Source of the DNA: Termitomyces sp. T153
Lineage: Eukaryota; Basidiomycota; Agaricomycetes; Agaricales; Lyophyllaceae
Direction of reading: 5' to 3'
Length of the DNA stretch: 64,000 nt
NCBI GenBank assembly: GCA_018296165.2
Contig: JACKQL020000057.1
Coordinates: 248,001 to 312,000 of the forward strand
Part shown: piece by piece, positions 10,991 to 22,656 of the stretch
Layout: each line of letters starts with the position of its first letter
Numbering within the stretch: the stretch's first letter is position 1
Program-made: the position numbers and the translations under genes
The notes under the pieces: generated by a model
Databases searched by the model: none
The model's input: the letters and a program-made list of their open reading frames with translations, nothing else
Told to the model about the DNA's origin: nothing

Positions 10991-12230
10991 TCAGCGCCGA
11001 CTCGGGTCCACGACAATGAGGTAAGTCTCGTGGTCCACTCGCAGACTGTCTAGCACACATCGTGGTAGATTTCGGACTTAGCATGAAAGCGCGGACGGGC
11101 TGAGACTTGATGGCATACTGAATCTACCGTAGTATGAGGAACTTGAAGAATCTAGAACATAGACACTTGTTCTGATAAAGATGTGCGTGTCTGTATTTTT
11201 TCCACGTGAACACCGGCACTTTTCCTGATGAGATGTAGGTATGAAAACGGTCAAGGTCAGGCGAAGCAGGTTGCCAGAGGCAATCGATAGCTGAGTGCTT
11301 ATGATATCACGATGATGGCTCATGGTGGCCAGGTCAGCAACGGATTGATCAACGCCACCCAGCAATATCCACTCATATCTAACCCATGACAAAGATTAGC
11401 TAGATCATCGATATGTTTACATCAAATAGATAAATCTACATCAAATGAAATATCTGAATATCTATTGGATGATAGAAATATATATATATATATATCTTTT
11501 GTCATGGAAGAATTACTAAAGATGGATAGGAGCTGGGGAACATAGCTCATGGACCGTCCATATATGAAAACCACGAGTATGGATATATATGAGAGAATAT
11601 TTATGAGTATATGGGTAAAGGCATATCAACATACGGCAGAGGCACGAGTTCATTCTGATAGGACGTGGTGTGAAAAAAACAATACCTTGATCAGGAGGGG
11701 AACCATTACAACATGTGCAGAAATTTTTGAAAAGAAAGTAGGCATATCAGGGAACTTGTGTAGTGGATATGTCAACCTTGTAACACGTGCAGACAGGTGC
11801 GCCACACTAAGATGCGACAACAGATCCTCAAAGACGAGACAAACGCAGAGCTTCTACTACTGCTCAAGGCACTTGGAATACCTCGTGAGCTGTGTAGTAT
11901 CGATACAATATATATCAAGCAGACTGAACGTCTAGCAGAGGTACGATTGATGGAATTCTCACAGTCAATTTCCTAATCTAGGATGTCGATATGCTAGGTA
12001 CGAGATTGGATCATCACACATTCCTTATAGGAGACTAGAAAATTCCGCATAACATATGAGATATCTGAATGGATACCATCAAACAACGATGACATTGATA
12101 GGTAAAAGACGTCAACATTGATCGAAAGAGAAGTTGAATTTAAAGAGACAGAGTTAGTGGGTCGGTCAGTGGGTCGGTGCTCTCCCTGTTCTTATCTTCA
12201 CCTACTGTTACTCACCTCGTGTCGTTTTAT
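10991..12230. other. AT-rich spacer between the RlpA duplicates
   Basis: No supported intact gene. It holds a (TA)n microsatellite (about 11479-11495). A minus-strand open frame (11078-11392) contains YEWILLGGVDQSVADLA but no domain I recognise. A 44-codon plus-strand stretch (about 11806-11940, reading MRQQILKDETNAELLLLLK and on) looks coding-like and ends at a possible splice donor. Both may be scraps of decayed genes. The pyrimidine-rich DNA just before 12231 serves as promoter and leader of RlpA copy 2. Confidence 0.5.
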
Positions 12231-12946
12231 ATGTTGTCCCAACTCCCCATCCTCCTCCTCAGCCTCGCTGCTTCCGTCGCTGCCCTCTCCGTGCCACAAA
12301 TCCACGGTCGCGGTGGCGCAGTCAACCGCGCAGTAGAGCTATCGACATTTCTACCTGAAAATAATACGACAGGGGTCCCCACCGCCATCGAGGCCGAACC
12401 TACGACTGCCAGAGCCCCCATCACCACCAAGGTTCTCGATAATTTACCTAGTTTCCTAACCGGGACTCAGATTGGCCAAGGCACCTTTTACGCCAGTTAG
12501 TTGTCCTCAACCGTTTTTAGCCCGCGTTGCTAACCTTTTGATCCAGCCGGCCTTGGCGCATGCGGTATCGTTAATAATGATAGTCAACACATTGCCGCCG
12601 TTTCTCACCTTCTTTTTGACGCATTCCCGTATGTATTTTCCATCTATCCCATCTTCTGCTCTCATCGATGATCAGCGGTTACGACGGCATCAACCCGAAC
12701 ACCAATCCAGTTTGCGGCAGACAGGTTACTGCATCCTGTACGTCATGTCATATTCATGGTTGCATTTTTTATTGGTCCTGAATCGTGCCCCTTACTTCAG
12801 ATCAAGGCAGATCTGTCGTCGTTACTATCACCGATCGCTGCGAAGCTTGTACCCTCACTGATCTCGATTTTTCGCCCTCTGCCTTTGAGGAGCTTGCCCC
12901 CCTTAGTGTTGGCCGCATTTCTGGTATGACGTGGATATGGAACTAG
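12231..12946 (+). CDS. Secreted RlpA-like (double-psi beta-barrel) protein, copy 2, short stalk
   Basis: Tandem paralogue of 8741-9926. The signal peptide is MLSQLPILLLSLAASVAALS, then comes a short linker with a single relic EAEPTTARAPITTK, then the barrel domain (GTQIGQGTFY ... GACGIVNND ... GYDGINPN ... VVVTITDRCEAC ... DLDFSPSAFEELA), ending in GRISGMTWIWN. Three introns lie at the same places as in copy 1. Introns, exons and about 85 bp of 3' flank are all close to copy 1, far closer than the DNA further downstream. Differences in the barrel include Gly to Ala in the second Cys motif (CEGC to CEAC). Likely a secreted, wall-associated protein; loss of the long Thr-rich stalk would alter its presentation. 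Confidence 0.86.
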
Positions 12947-13221
12947 AAGTTTTGTCATTTCATAAACGTCGTAACTATTAATACCCATCCATTATGCTCG
13001 AGGCGTTTTCTTTCTGGGAAAGAATTGGAAAGAATTGTCGGCTTTGTACTTACTACATCGCTATGAGACCGAACTGGCGCTTGTTGAATGTATTCCAAGT
13101 TATTTTGTTCCGCTACAAAGAATCTCATTTCCCTGGTCGTTGGAGCAGGTTTAGTGCAGTTTATTGTGTGCTCGAAACAATTCGAGCACATCTTGATCAT
13201 TGTATGACTTCAAGCTTTTTG

Positions 13222-16170
13222 TCATTTAACAGCAATGTCTTGTATCTGCACCCAATACTCCTGTTCCTCGGAACCGACAACTGCAAGATCTACAGCAACT
13301 CGCAATTCACCTCCAATGCCAGCATCTGTTGCTGACAACAATGTAGCTGCCAGATCAAGTGTCAAACGTCGTAATGGCGACCCTATCGGAATTTTATTGT
13401 ATGGTCCTGGGAGTTGTCCACGCACTGCATGGTTGACCGTGAAGAACGGAACGAGTTTAGCCCGGAGGGCCGTAATGGTCTATTCACACGGCAGGGAAAA
13501 CTTAGTCAGACGACATTCAAACGATTCAACAGAATGGCTATTAAGAACACACCGTAGACACGTGAACAGCCTGCGATTTTTGCTGGAGAATGCGCAATAA
13601 GAACCGCGTGATGATCTACAAATCTATTTTAGAAGTCGCAAGCAAGGATTGTATAGAAGATACCTCTGATGCAGGAAGATTACTTGCGCCAATTTCCCAG
13701 AGAGGCTGTGGAAGATGAGAAACCCACTCATGCACCTTTGCGACACCAGTCAGGTCATTATTAAGTTGAAAATGTCCGTGGTATCGGGGATCGGTAGAAA
13801 GCTATTCCGAAGCATCAAAAGTGAGCAAAGAAGTCAAGACCACAAGGCAAAAAATTAATGCACCAGAACCAATCGAGCGACAAACTCGATTGTGAGTCGT
13901 TTGAGCGCCGATTTCGATGACGTCTTCATGGAGTGTGAAATGACAGCATTCAGGATAGCACTGCTAGTGGAGCATTGATACACTGAACCGGTATTGTTCA
14001 GTAATGCCCAGACAACTGGCAGGAGCGAGGCATAAGCAGCTGGCGTCAAAGTGCGCCCGAGCTGTGACCCAGATATGGGTCCACCACTTAGGAGCTGTAG
14101 TATATAGTTGCTGACACGTTCTATCTGTATCGACAAAGAGTTGTACAACTTATTGCCAGACGCCAAACTGTTGACCTGTCGAGCTTTTCCGCGACTTGTT
14201 AATCGGGAGATTTCAGCATTCGATGTAAGTACCAAAAGGGATGTGAGCTCGGAAAAGATCAAATTTAGCTCTTGGAATGCTTGTTCAACCTATTGAAAAC
14301 GAGCAATCAGAATAAAGGAAAAATCCGAGGTTTAACACTCACCTTGACATCCTTTGTTCCCAACAGGCTAAAAGGGAAATACGGGGTCATGTACCCTAGA
14401 AAGGTGTTGAGGTCATCCGACGCAGTGCTTTTCGCTTTTGACTGTAGGCATTCATGGTCAATTATCGAACTCATCGAAATGTACATATACACTCTCACAG
14501 AAGTGGAAGCCTGCAGAACAACGTTGTATAGAGTGCGAGCTATTTGACCAACAGCGAGAACGAGCTGGACTTGCGTCTCTGACGGATTACCACTTGGCAT
14601 GAAAACAGAGGGTGCACAATCGAGAAATGTCGCAATCAAAGTAGATTGCAATGTTCGAGCTAGACGCTGCAAAACTACTCAGAATTTGGATTTATGAGAA
14701 GTGTGGCGATAGAAATACGGACGGCGACCAGTTCGGCCTTATGATCATTCACGGCATCATATTCAGAAGACCCGGTGACATCGGAGATATCTGCTAGCTT
14801 CTGCAGAGTGAAGTCGTCGCTGAGGATGGGCGTTTCTGCAGCTGTGAAAGTACCAGGAAAATCATCTTCATTGTCTTCCGGGTCGACGTTTTCTCGCCAT
14901 TGGCAACAGTTGTATGTGCTCGATTGAGAGGTTTGGAAAATTTGTTCGAATGAGTAGTAATCCCCCGGCCTGGCAAATGACGGAAGCAGAAACCAAGTGT
15001 TCAGAAGAGAACTTGGAGGATGATGTGAAGCGCTCGTTGAAAGACCAATATCATTTGAAAGGCAAGTCTGAAGAAACATAGAGAGTGAATGCAAGACAAC
15101 TAATTTTGACTGGAGAAAACAAGTGATCAACAAAATGGAGTCCTAAAGTATACAAAAGAACAGCGCACAGCAGGGGTCAGAACTACACTGGCAGTCGACG
15201 TTGCTTGGACTGGACCTAGATGGAATAGTAATGTGTAAGGAGAAGTCGTTCAATAAGTTGGTTCAAGAAATAATACCGTCTGCTTCTCCAAATTTCGTTC
15301 CTGCATTCAGAATCCCAAGGTAACCTTCGAGTACACGTGATCCATGGCCGTTGAAATCCCAACCCACGGTGACAGCACGAGGAATGTGCTCAAGAAACAG
15401 GTCCAGAAAGCGGATGGCGTCGATCCTGATCTCCGGGAAGATATGAGTTTGAGCTGATGTGGTAAAAAGGAGAAGCAGAGGGGCATGGGGCATGATGTCA
15501 CTCTGCAGACCGTGAGTTAGTGAGCCGGATGGTCTGGAAAGAAACATACCTGTGGAATACGAGGCAAAAGCCAAGAAAAAAATGTCAGAAGGGCCCTGCG
15601 CACACTGGCATCCTGTTGAAAGTCTGTGTACATGACAGATGTTTAATGAAGTGTTGGATTTCACCTCGTCTCCGATCAGGCGCACACAAGCATTGATGAG
15701 GGCAGTGAAATACGAGTCCAACAACTCCCAATTTGCTTCTAGCAGTTCTCGGAAGCCTACAATAGCATCTGGCAGTCATTGAGCTCGAATACAGGCTCGA
15801 AAAATTATCTGAAAGCGAACCTTTACGCATCGATGAGCTATAATGTTTTGTGTGAGAGACTAAATCGTCAAAGGACAGTTTACGCTTTGTGGTAGGAGCG
15901 TCATCATTCTTTTCATGAGCAATCGATTGGGAGGGAAGGACAATCGCTACAAGAGATATTAAGTCAAGCAGGTATGCGTTTGGTCGAGCAAAGCCGTACA
16001 GCGGGCTTTGAATGATGTGTCTATGGCATTGGAGGGGAGTTGTTTTCCTTTTCCAAGCTTGAGTTTTGATTTCTAGCCCAGGGAGGTGAGAAGAAGTAGA
16101 TGTGGCCGACGAGGCAGCTTACCGTGAAATCTGCTGCCTTATCCCTGCGTTTCTTCGCACTCTTTGGCAT
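13222..16170 (-). CDS. IPI1: Pre-rRNA-processing protein Ipi1 (TEX10 homologue)
   Basis: Component of the RIX1 complex, which acts with the AAA ATPase Rea1 in ITS2 processing and late 60S maturation in the nucleus. The start at 16170 opens MPKSAKKRKDKAADFT, a basic nuclear tail. The next exons give LKLGKGK, NAIDTSFKAR, LPSQSIA and KRKLSFDDLVSHTKHYS. The conserved Ipi1/TEX10 core follows: ELLDSYFTALINACVRLIGDE, then a block with THIFPEIRIDAIRFLDL and FLEHIPRAV. The C-terminal helical part runs to a stop at 13222 through small exons, one using acceptor AATAG at about 13805 and another (ITRFLLRILQQ) at about 13570-13620. About eight introns are needed. It is convergent with RlpA copy 2; its 3' portion was duplicated with that gene. 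Confidence 0.87.
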
Positions 16171-16682
16171 GTCAGGGAGCTGAAAATTGGAGCACGTGGC
16201 TTAGGAAGTCTGATGGCGCGATCTCATGACTGTCAGGCTACTTGTCAAGTTCGACTTAAATGTTTCCCAACGAGAACCCTCTACTGAAGAGCTGGAATAA
16301 TGCAAGGACTAAATTCGGGGAAGCAGACGCCCTCCCTCACCTATTTTAGGATCAGTCGACTCTGAACGGCCACCACGAAAGTTTGAAAACGATCGTGTCA
16401 TCTCAGACTTTCCCTCTCACTATACGTCTTCCGTCCACAACCCACTTGCACCTCCGTCCCCCAGAACATTCTCGTTAATATCTCTCTTCGTGCTCTTTCG
16501 CCCTCCCTTGAATGGTTCTGACTCTGGTTTTTGCTTTGCATCCCTTCTCCGAGAAGGTGACATAATCCTCTGTCTCACTATGTAGTTGTCTTCCGCGTCA
16601 TGTACAGCCACAACGTACACTCTGCACATCAGTCCTGCTGTCTCTTCAGCGGTCGAGAAGACTGCAGACGTAGGTCAGTAAC
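16171..16682. other. IPI1 upstream region and left edge of the transposon nest
   Basis: CpG content is still normal here. It contains the left copy (16190-16220) of a 31-bp direct repeat whose exact second copy is at 27089-27119. A 69-codon open frame on the minus strand (16420-16629) is Arg/Lys-rich with no domain I recognise. Sequence resembling a gene promoter (pyrimidine-rich, about 16395-16530) is present, but no gene can be supported. Confidence 0.5.
16190..16220 (+). repeat. 31-bp direct repeat, left copy
   Basis: Identical base for base to 27089-27119, same orientation. Weaker similarity continues on the right side for about 90 bp (for example CCAACGAGAACCCTCTA at 16267 against CCCCCGAGAAACTCTCAA at 27192). 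The two copies bracket the CpG-poor transposon nest. Confidence 0.9.
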
Positions 16683-16975
16683 GTGATCCACTTACCTCCA
16701 CCCAACGCCCAACCACCTACCACTACCCCTGTACCTGCTCCTCGAAGGTCTGAAAGGATTTGGAATATCCAGAACCCCACCGAAACTCCTACATCTATGA
16801 CAAACCCTGAGACTAGGCTCAAAATCAAAGCACTGGTAGCAAGGGATGTGTACACGTTCCTTGTGCTAGACACTGCAACAGACCAGATCAACGATGTCAC
16901 ATTCGTACCAGAAACACACGAGGAAGCAGTGAGGCAACCAGAGATATGGGGACTGGCAATAGCAATTCTCTAGTT
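16683..16975 (+). pseudogene. Ty1/copia-type polyprotein fragment
   Basis: An open stretch reads PAPRRSERIWNIQNP, TSMTNPETRLKIKAL, ARDVYTFLVLD and FVPETHEEAVRQPE. This layout (a Pro-rich linker with RRSxR, then an ETxEEA-like segment) is seen between integrase and reverse transcriptase in copia polyproteins. No integrase or reverse transcriptase core is attached, so it is a fragment. It still contains several CpG sites, unlike the DNA after it. Confidence 0.6.
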
Positions 16976-18300
16976 CATCTTCAAAATTGTTGGCCAGCTC
17001 CCAGTATGCGACTTTCAGCTTATGCTTAATACCATCCCACAACATCAAACTGAGAGTCCTTCAAGAAGGTTGCGGAGATTTAAGCCTGAAATTCCAGCAA
17101 CAAGTTGTTTACCTCATACTAATCTTCATTGAGCCCTTCCCAGATGTAGATTCAGAATTGTTTCCAGGGGCAGCCCTGCCATTGATCCTCATACTGAGTG
17201 TAGGGGGCTCCTAGTTCCAGTACCTGTGATGTGTTCCATGTTCAGACACTCCCCACCATTGTAGTTCTGTACTGTGAAGTATGGGTAACTGAAACCTGGG
17301 ACTCACTGGCACACTGTTTGGCATATCAGGTCCCAATTTCATATTTTTCCTGTTCTATATCTGTGATGGGTACTAGGAAGTCCATGCCCCAAACCTGGTT
17401 CCACAGAGACATCTTGTAAGGACTGACTCTGAAGGCTACAAATCATTGCCCCTTGTACTGGAGGCAATTGGAAGAGTCTCCAGGATATGGTTGCATCAGT
17501 TCAAGCATGTATTACAAGCTTGTGAGTGGTGGCACTTCCTAATATCTCGGTGGTTCCCTTGCCTTATCTGCTTCCCATAGTAGCCAAAGTTTAATTTCTC
17601 TGCTCCAAATTTTGACATCATATGGGCATCACCCCACCCAGAAGTCATGGCTGGTCCAATGACAATAGGGTCCAGTAACTTGTCCTCAGTTGGAAGTCCA
17701 CTGATCCAACATCCATCCAAGCTCTGCCCAAGTCATCCAATACTCTTGGTGGGGTGGGGTGACCAGCAGCATATCCACTTCTTTGCTAGAGTCAGAAATT
17801 GACTGTAAATCCAGCAGACTGCCATTGTCACCCAGTTGGAATATGAGGTCCATGGTAGGCCCTGGGTAGTATCACCAAGTGCTACTCTTGCAGCCTGTCC
17901 ACTTCCTGAAGATTGATCCTGATACAACTGGATTTAAATCCAGAAGGTTTTCCAATGACAACTTTGCTAGTTTAGTGAGGGGGCAGTTCCTTGAGGGGGC
18001 AGTTCAGATAAGTGGTCCATTTTGCCACAACCAAAGCAATGGTTTTCAGCCTTGTAGTCTGTGAGTTGTTTGTCATTGAGTTCATTGAGGCATTTGAGTC
18101 TCTTCCCTGGTGGCTTTGAGCCTCCAGATTTTGAGTGAAAAGATTTATTTTTACTGGGATTTCTGCAGATGGAAGAGAATCCTGAGTTGGCATTAGTCCA
18201 TTTTGCTATGGGTGAATGGTTCCAGGTATGAGAATGTTGATGACCTCCTGACTTAGAACTTGATCATGGTCCTTGTCAGGGGACTGCTCTTACCAGACCC
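16976..18300 (-). pseudogene. Degenerate retroelement gag-like region
   Basis: CpG-poor DNA with broken minus-strand frames. A zinc-knuckle-like segment (HCFGCGKMDHLS, about 18010-18045) supports a retroelement gag. Other open pieces are KHKLKVAYWELANNFEDEL (about 16975-17040) and a longer frame around 17496-17927. The frames are interrupted by stops, many of which could derive from CGA or CAA/CAG codons. The family (copia or gypsy) cannot be decided. Confidence 0.5.
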
Positions 18301-18436
18301 TCTAATTGTTTCCTGTATTCCAACCCTGTTATTCATTGTTGACCTCCCATCTTCTGGTCACAAGTACTTGCAACCAGGGGCTATCTTTTAGTCATATTTG
18401 TACATGGTCACATGCTGGGATTCTGGAGATCAAGGC

Positions 18437-18722
18437 CATTTACAATGGATTTCTGTTTTTGGATTGGATTCCAGGTTTGGTTGTTGTTGAGTGTTTTTTC
18501 CAGAAGCTTTAGAGTAAATTTTCCAATAAATGGCATTGTAAATCCTTAGACTTGTTCTCTTTGGATCTCCCTCTGCCAGGATATTTACAATGAATTTCCA
18601 TATTTGGATTGGACACCAGATTTGATTGTTGTTGAGTAATTTTGCCAGAAGCTCTAGAGTAAATTTTCCAAACACTGGCATTGGGAATCCTCAGACTTGT
18701 TCTATCTGGATCTCTCTCTGCT
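18437..18722. repeat. Two tandem copies of a ~140-bp unit
   Basis: The unit starting TTTACAATGGATTTCTG at about 18438 recurs at about 18580 (TTTACAATGAATTTCC). Both copies contain GGTTGTTGTTGAGT-like, AGAGTAAATTTTCCAA and CTCAGACTTGTTCT-like segments in order. A partial third copy, with the following 100 bp, is found inside the LTR at about 21143-21310. It is probably part of another element's terminal or noncoding region. Confidence 0.8.
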
Positions 18723-19962
18723 AGTTGAGTAGCTAGAGCTCTAGAACTTCTTGTAGAAGCTGAATAGATTTTGGATCTCCCTCTGCAAGTTGTGTGATTG
18801 AGCCACAGCCTCCAGAGGTCACCCTTACAGCAGGACTAGTCTCTAGGTCTAGAAGTCTCCTTTTTGACTGCCTGAGTTTTCTTTTGGGTTCTTTAAAGGT
18901 CTCTCCCCACCAGTGTCTTGCTACTCTTTGTGCTCCTCCTATGACCCAACCAATTCCTTCAGCACCTCCCTCTGATGCTTTGAGCCCCTAGTACTATGCC
19001 TGGAGTCATTTGTTGTCCCTGGAGACACAGGTCTAACTTAGCCAAGCTTTTCTTACCTCCCACACTGCTGAACTTACTGGACTACATCAAACTACTAAAG
19101 CAGTGTCCCTGACACTCCAGGCCCTCCTGTAATGCCTCCCCCTTGCTCCTACTACCCCAAAACCTCCAGCAGCTGTAGGAAGGTTCTCTTCTGCACCTAG
19201 CTTGAAGTTTTTGGTCTCCCACTCCAAACTTTCTTGCTCTGTGCTCCTTGACATATTTGATGGAGACTGTAAAGTTGGAGAATGCTTCCTCTAATCCTGC
19301 ATCACCTATATCCAGTTGAGCAGTGAAGCTTTTGCCTCCACTGCCCTGAAAATAGCCTGTGTCCTCTTCTACATGAAGGCTGGCCAACCTTTGACCTATG
19401 CATTATGCATTTTTTGACACCTCAGAAGAGTAGAGAGTTTTGCTGGCTGGCTGGAGTTTGAGAAGGAGTTTTAAGCTGAGTTCTCTCTCCTTGATCCTGC
19501 CAAGACTGCAGCCCTTTCTCTTTGAAGCCAAAACCAGTATGGTCAAGAGAAGCAGTTGCTAAATGAGTACAACAACTCATTCTGTGCCTTAGTTGAGCAG
19601 TCTGAATATCTGGATAGTCTGCAGCTTTGTCTAACCTTTGATGAAAGTACTCACTGTATGTGTGATCATTTGGTTCCTTGATCATCTTATTGGGACCTAC
19701 ACCATGCAAAATATGCAAAGATAGCAATGTTTTCCATGCATGTTTGATTTATTGGAGTACAATCATTCTCATTGAACTCCAGGTGAGCTTATAGTCACAA
19801 TCACTCTGTATTCTTTGTATCTAATACATAAGCTATTCTTGTTGAACTCCAGCCCAAAAACTATACTGAGAATTCTTGTCTACCACTCTGCTGTGCTGAC
19901 TTCAACCTTTTCCACATCTTTCTGACACACCTGTCTGTCAACCTTCCACAATGGACTTCACT
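18723..19962. mobile_element. CpG-depleted retroelement debris
   Basis: No intact frame over about 60-100 codons. Short coding-like pieces appear on the minus strand (19082-19387, with EEAFSNFTVSIKYVKEHRARK) and the plus strand. CpG is almost absent and TpG/CpA is abundant. The whole stretch is best read as old retroelement sequence; its exact family is unclear. Confidence 0.5.
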
Positions 19963-21542
19963 TGTCATAACCCATTCCTAGAACCCCCCTCTCTCCAAGC
20001 CACCTCACTTCCCTGGAGTTCCCCCTTCAACTCCTCCAACCTTTGTTCACCCACAATGCTTACCCCAGCTAACTCTGTCACTTCTCCAGCAAACCCTGAT
20101 GGCCTCCTGGCTAACTCCAACATGTTTCCCTGCAGACCTCTATGCTTCCCCTTCCTCTCTTGAGCCCCTGGAATTCTCCTCCACTGTTCCTGATGTTGGC
20201 ATATGTCACTAGTTTGTTACCCTAACTTACCTGGCCAGCTCTGAAGCATCATGACAACTTCAGAACAGCCTGCACCCCCAGCTGATCCCATCATGATCCC
20301 ATCAGTATATCACTGCAGCCTGCCCCCTAATCACAACTAACACCTGTTGGCTCTGCATGGCCTCAACAAGCCCCACTGCCAGACCTGCTATCCTTGGAGC
20401 TGTCCCAGTAATTAGTATATAAGTCATAGTGTAGCATCCCATACTTTAGTCTTGATATTACCTACATTACCATGTTCTGATTGTCTGTCTGTTGTGTTTC
20501 ATATCTCTTGTTATGTTTTCCCTTCTCTCAGTCTCCCAGTCTTGTCTTGTCTCCATCTCCATTATTGTCTCGTTATCATTTTGTATCTCTGCTTGAATCT
20601 ATTTTTGTTCTCATCTCAATCTTGCCTTGACTCTGTCTGATCTTGTTCATCTCCATTTCCTTTGTCATGTACAAGTCCCCTCAACTCTAATGCTGTTATG
20701 AAATCTGCACTTACAGTTATGATCCCCAATGTTCTTAACCAACTCTGGACCTTGCTATTTGCTTGGCTCCAAAACCCATCAACATCCATTGATCTCCCAT
20801 CAAACTCTGGCCCCACTCCCATCACTTGGGTAGCCTCCATTTGCCCCACATCACCAATACTTGCCCCTGTCAGGGGACATCCCACTTGTTTCTCCTTCTC
20901 CTTCTTCAGTTCTTGTCAGATTTCTCCCACTATAGTTTTCCTTCATTCTCCTTCCTTTTCCCTATCTTGGTCCTAGTTTTAGTCCTCAGGTTGCACTGGT
21001 TCTCTGTCAATAATTCAGACAAGTGTTGCCCTTGTGATGTACATGCTTGGGTCATGTGACCTGCCAACTGGTCAATGCATGTGACTTGGTCATATGATTG
21101 GTCAACCCTGTCAATGCATGTGACTTGGTCATGTGACTTCCAGTAAATTTTCTAAACACTGGCATTGGGGATCCTCAGACTTGTTCTCTTTGGATCTCTC
21201 TCTGCCAGGTGTGTAGTTAAGCTTGTAGATACTGCACTATGCTGAATAATCTTTGGATCTCCCTCTGCCAGTTGTGTGATTGAGCCACAGCCTCCAGAGG
21301 TTGCCCTTACAGCCTCTGGACTTGTATCTGGAACTTCTCCAAGCCCAACCTTTTCTTGTACCTTGTCTTAGACCTCCCTGGACCACTTCAGACTTGCTCA
21401 GACTACTCCCCTTGACTTACCCTTGCAAGTATCTGAAGTCCAGACCTCTTCAAAGTGCTAGATTATCAGTGCAGGATGTCACATCTGCCTAATAAGGACT
21501 TGCTCAGTTAAGCCGAGCCTCCATGGTCAGCAGAACCTGACA
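19963..21542 (+). mobile_element. LTR of the TGTCA...TGACA family, copy 1, carrying an insertion
   Basis: Starts TGTCATAACCCATTCC and ends GTCAGCAGAACCTGACA, as in the other three copies of this LTR family in the window. A TATA-like promoter (AGTATATAAGTCATAG, about 20417) sits at the conserved place, followed by the pyrimidine-rich stretch of the family. At 1580 bp it is longer than its relatives (about 1.0-1.16 kb). The excess lies at about 20980-21310, where a GTCAATGCATGTGACTTGG-type repeat and a copy of the 18.6-18.8 kb sequence are inserted. The flanks are TCACT and CCACT, a possible 5-bp target duplication with one C-to-T change, so this may be a solo LTR. Confidence 0.8.
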
Positions 21543-21621
21543 CCACTCTTCTCTTATAAATTGTATTGATAGTATGGCCTAAAGGCATCTGGACAATGAG
21601 CATGTTGACACTGGGTACAAG
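21543..21621 (+). pseudogene. Gypsy gag fragment left of solo LTR 2
   Basis: The last 45 bp before LTR 2 read HLDNEHVDTGYK in the frame that resumes after the LTR at 22657. This supports a single gag once continuous across the insertion. The remainder of gag is missing or hidden by LTR 1. Confidence 0.5.
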
Positions 21622-22656
21622 TGTCACAACCCACTCCTATACCTCTGGGACCTCCCCAGAGCACTCCCCAACACTCTCTCAACCCACCCTAACCTTTGTT
21701 GACCCATGGTGCCCACCTCAGCTAACTCCAACACTTTCTCAGCAAACTCCAATATTCTCCTAGCAAACCCCAACACATCCCCTATGGGCCTCCTCAGCTC
21801 CTCCTCTCACTTACAAGGCCCCTGAGCCCCTCTGACACTTTCCCTGACTCAGATGCACATTGACTGACCACCCCCACAACCTACATGACCCCTCTGGAGT
21901 TCCCCAATGACTGCAGGACAAACCATGTTCTCATCAGAATATTACCGTGGCCCACCCTCCAATTAGAACTGACATCCATCAACTCCACACAGCCATAATG
22001 AACCCCACTGTTGCACCCCCAACCCCTGGAGAATGTCCAGTAGTTGGTATATAAAGATGTAGGATAGCATCCATGACCTTAGTCTTGATATTACATTTAC
22101 TGGTTACTTGTGTCTCATATCTCTCTCTGTTTCTTCTCCATTTCTATTTTTAGTCCTGAATCTATTTCTTTCCTCAGTTCTGTCTCATCTTGTCTCCATT
22201 TTGCCTTGACTGTCTCTGTTTCCTTTGTTTCCCTAAGTCCCTCTCATCTCTGACATCATTATGAACTCTGCACACATGCTATGACCCCCAAACATTCCTA
22301 CAACAACTCTGGACCTTGCCCTTCACTCAGCCCTGGAAGCCATCAGTCTTGATTGATCTCCCATTGAACTCCACTCCCATCACTCATGAAGCCTCCATCT
22401 ACTCTGCAGTCTATTTATGCACCCACAAACCTGTTTCTAATGCCTGCCCAAGCCCAACAACTAATATACTTGGTCTTAGACTTCCCCAGACCATTCCAGA
22501 CTTGCTCAGACCACTTTCCTTGGCTTTCCCTTGCAAGCTCCTATAGTCTGCCCCATCTTCAGGATGCTAGGTTATAAGCACAGGACACCACATCCACTTA
22601 GTAAGGACTTGCTCAGTGTAGCTGAGCCTCTGTAGTCAGCAGAACCTGACAACAAG
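21617..22656 (+). mobile_element. Solo LTR 2 with 5-bp target site duplication
   Basis: The LTR itself is 21622-22651 (1030 bp), TGTCACAACCCACTCC to CAGAACCTGACA. It is flanked on both sides by ACAAG (21617-21621 and 22652-22656), a perfect 5-bp target duplication. The TATA-like box GGTATATAAAGATG is near 22039. Gag-like sequence lies on both sides, so it is a solo LTR left by recombination between the two ends of an inserted element, not the 5' LTR of the downstream gag-pol. Confidence 0.9.

Noticed and set aside
16420..16629. 69-codon basic minus-strand frame upstream of IPI1
   Set aside because: No domain, no supporting neighbour exons, and it lies in a promoter-like pyrimidine-rich region; not enough to call a gene.
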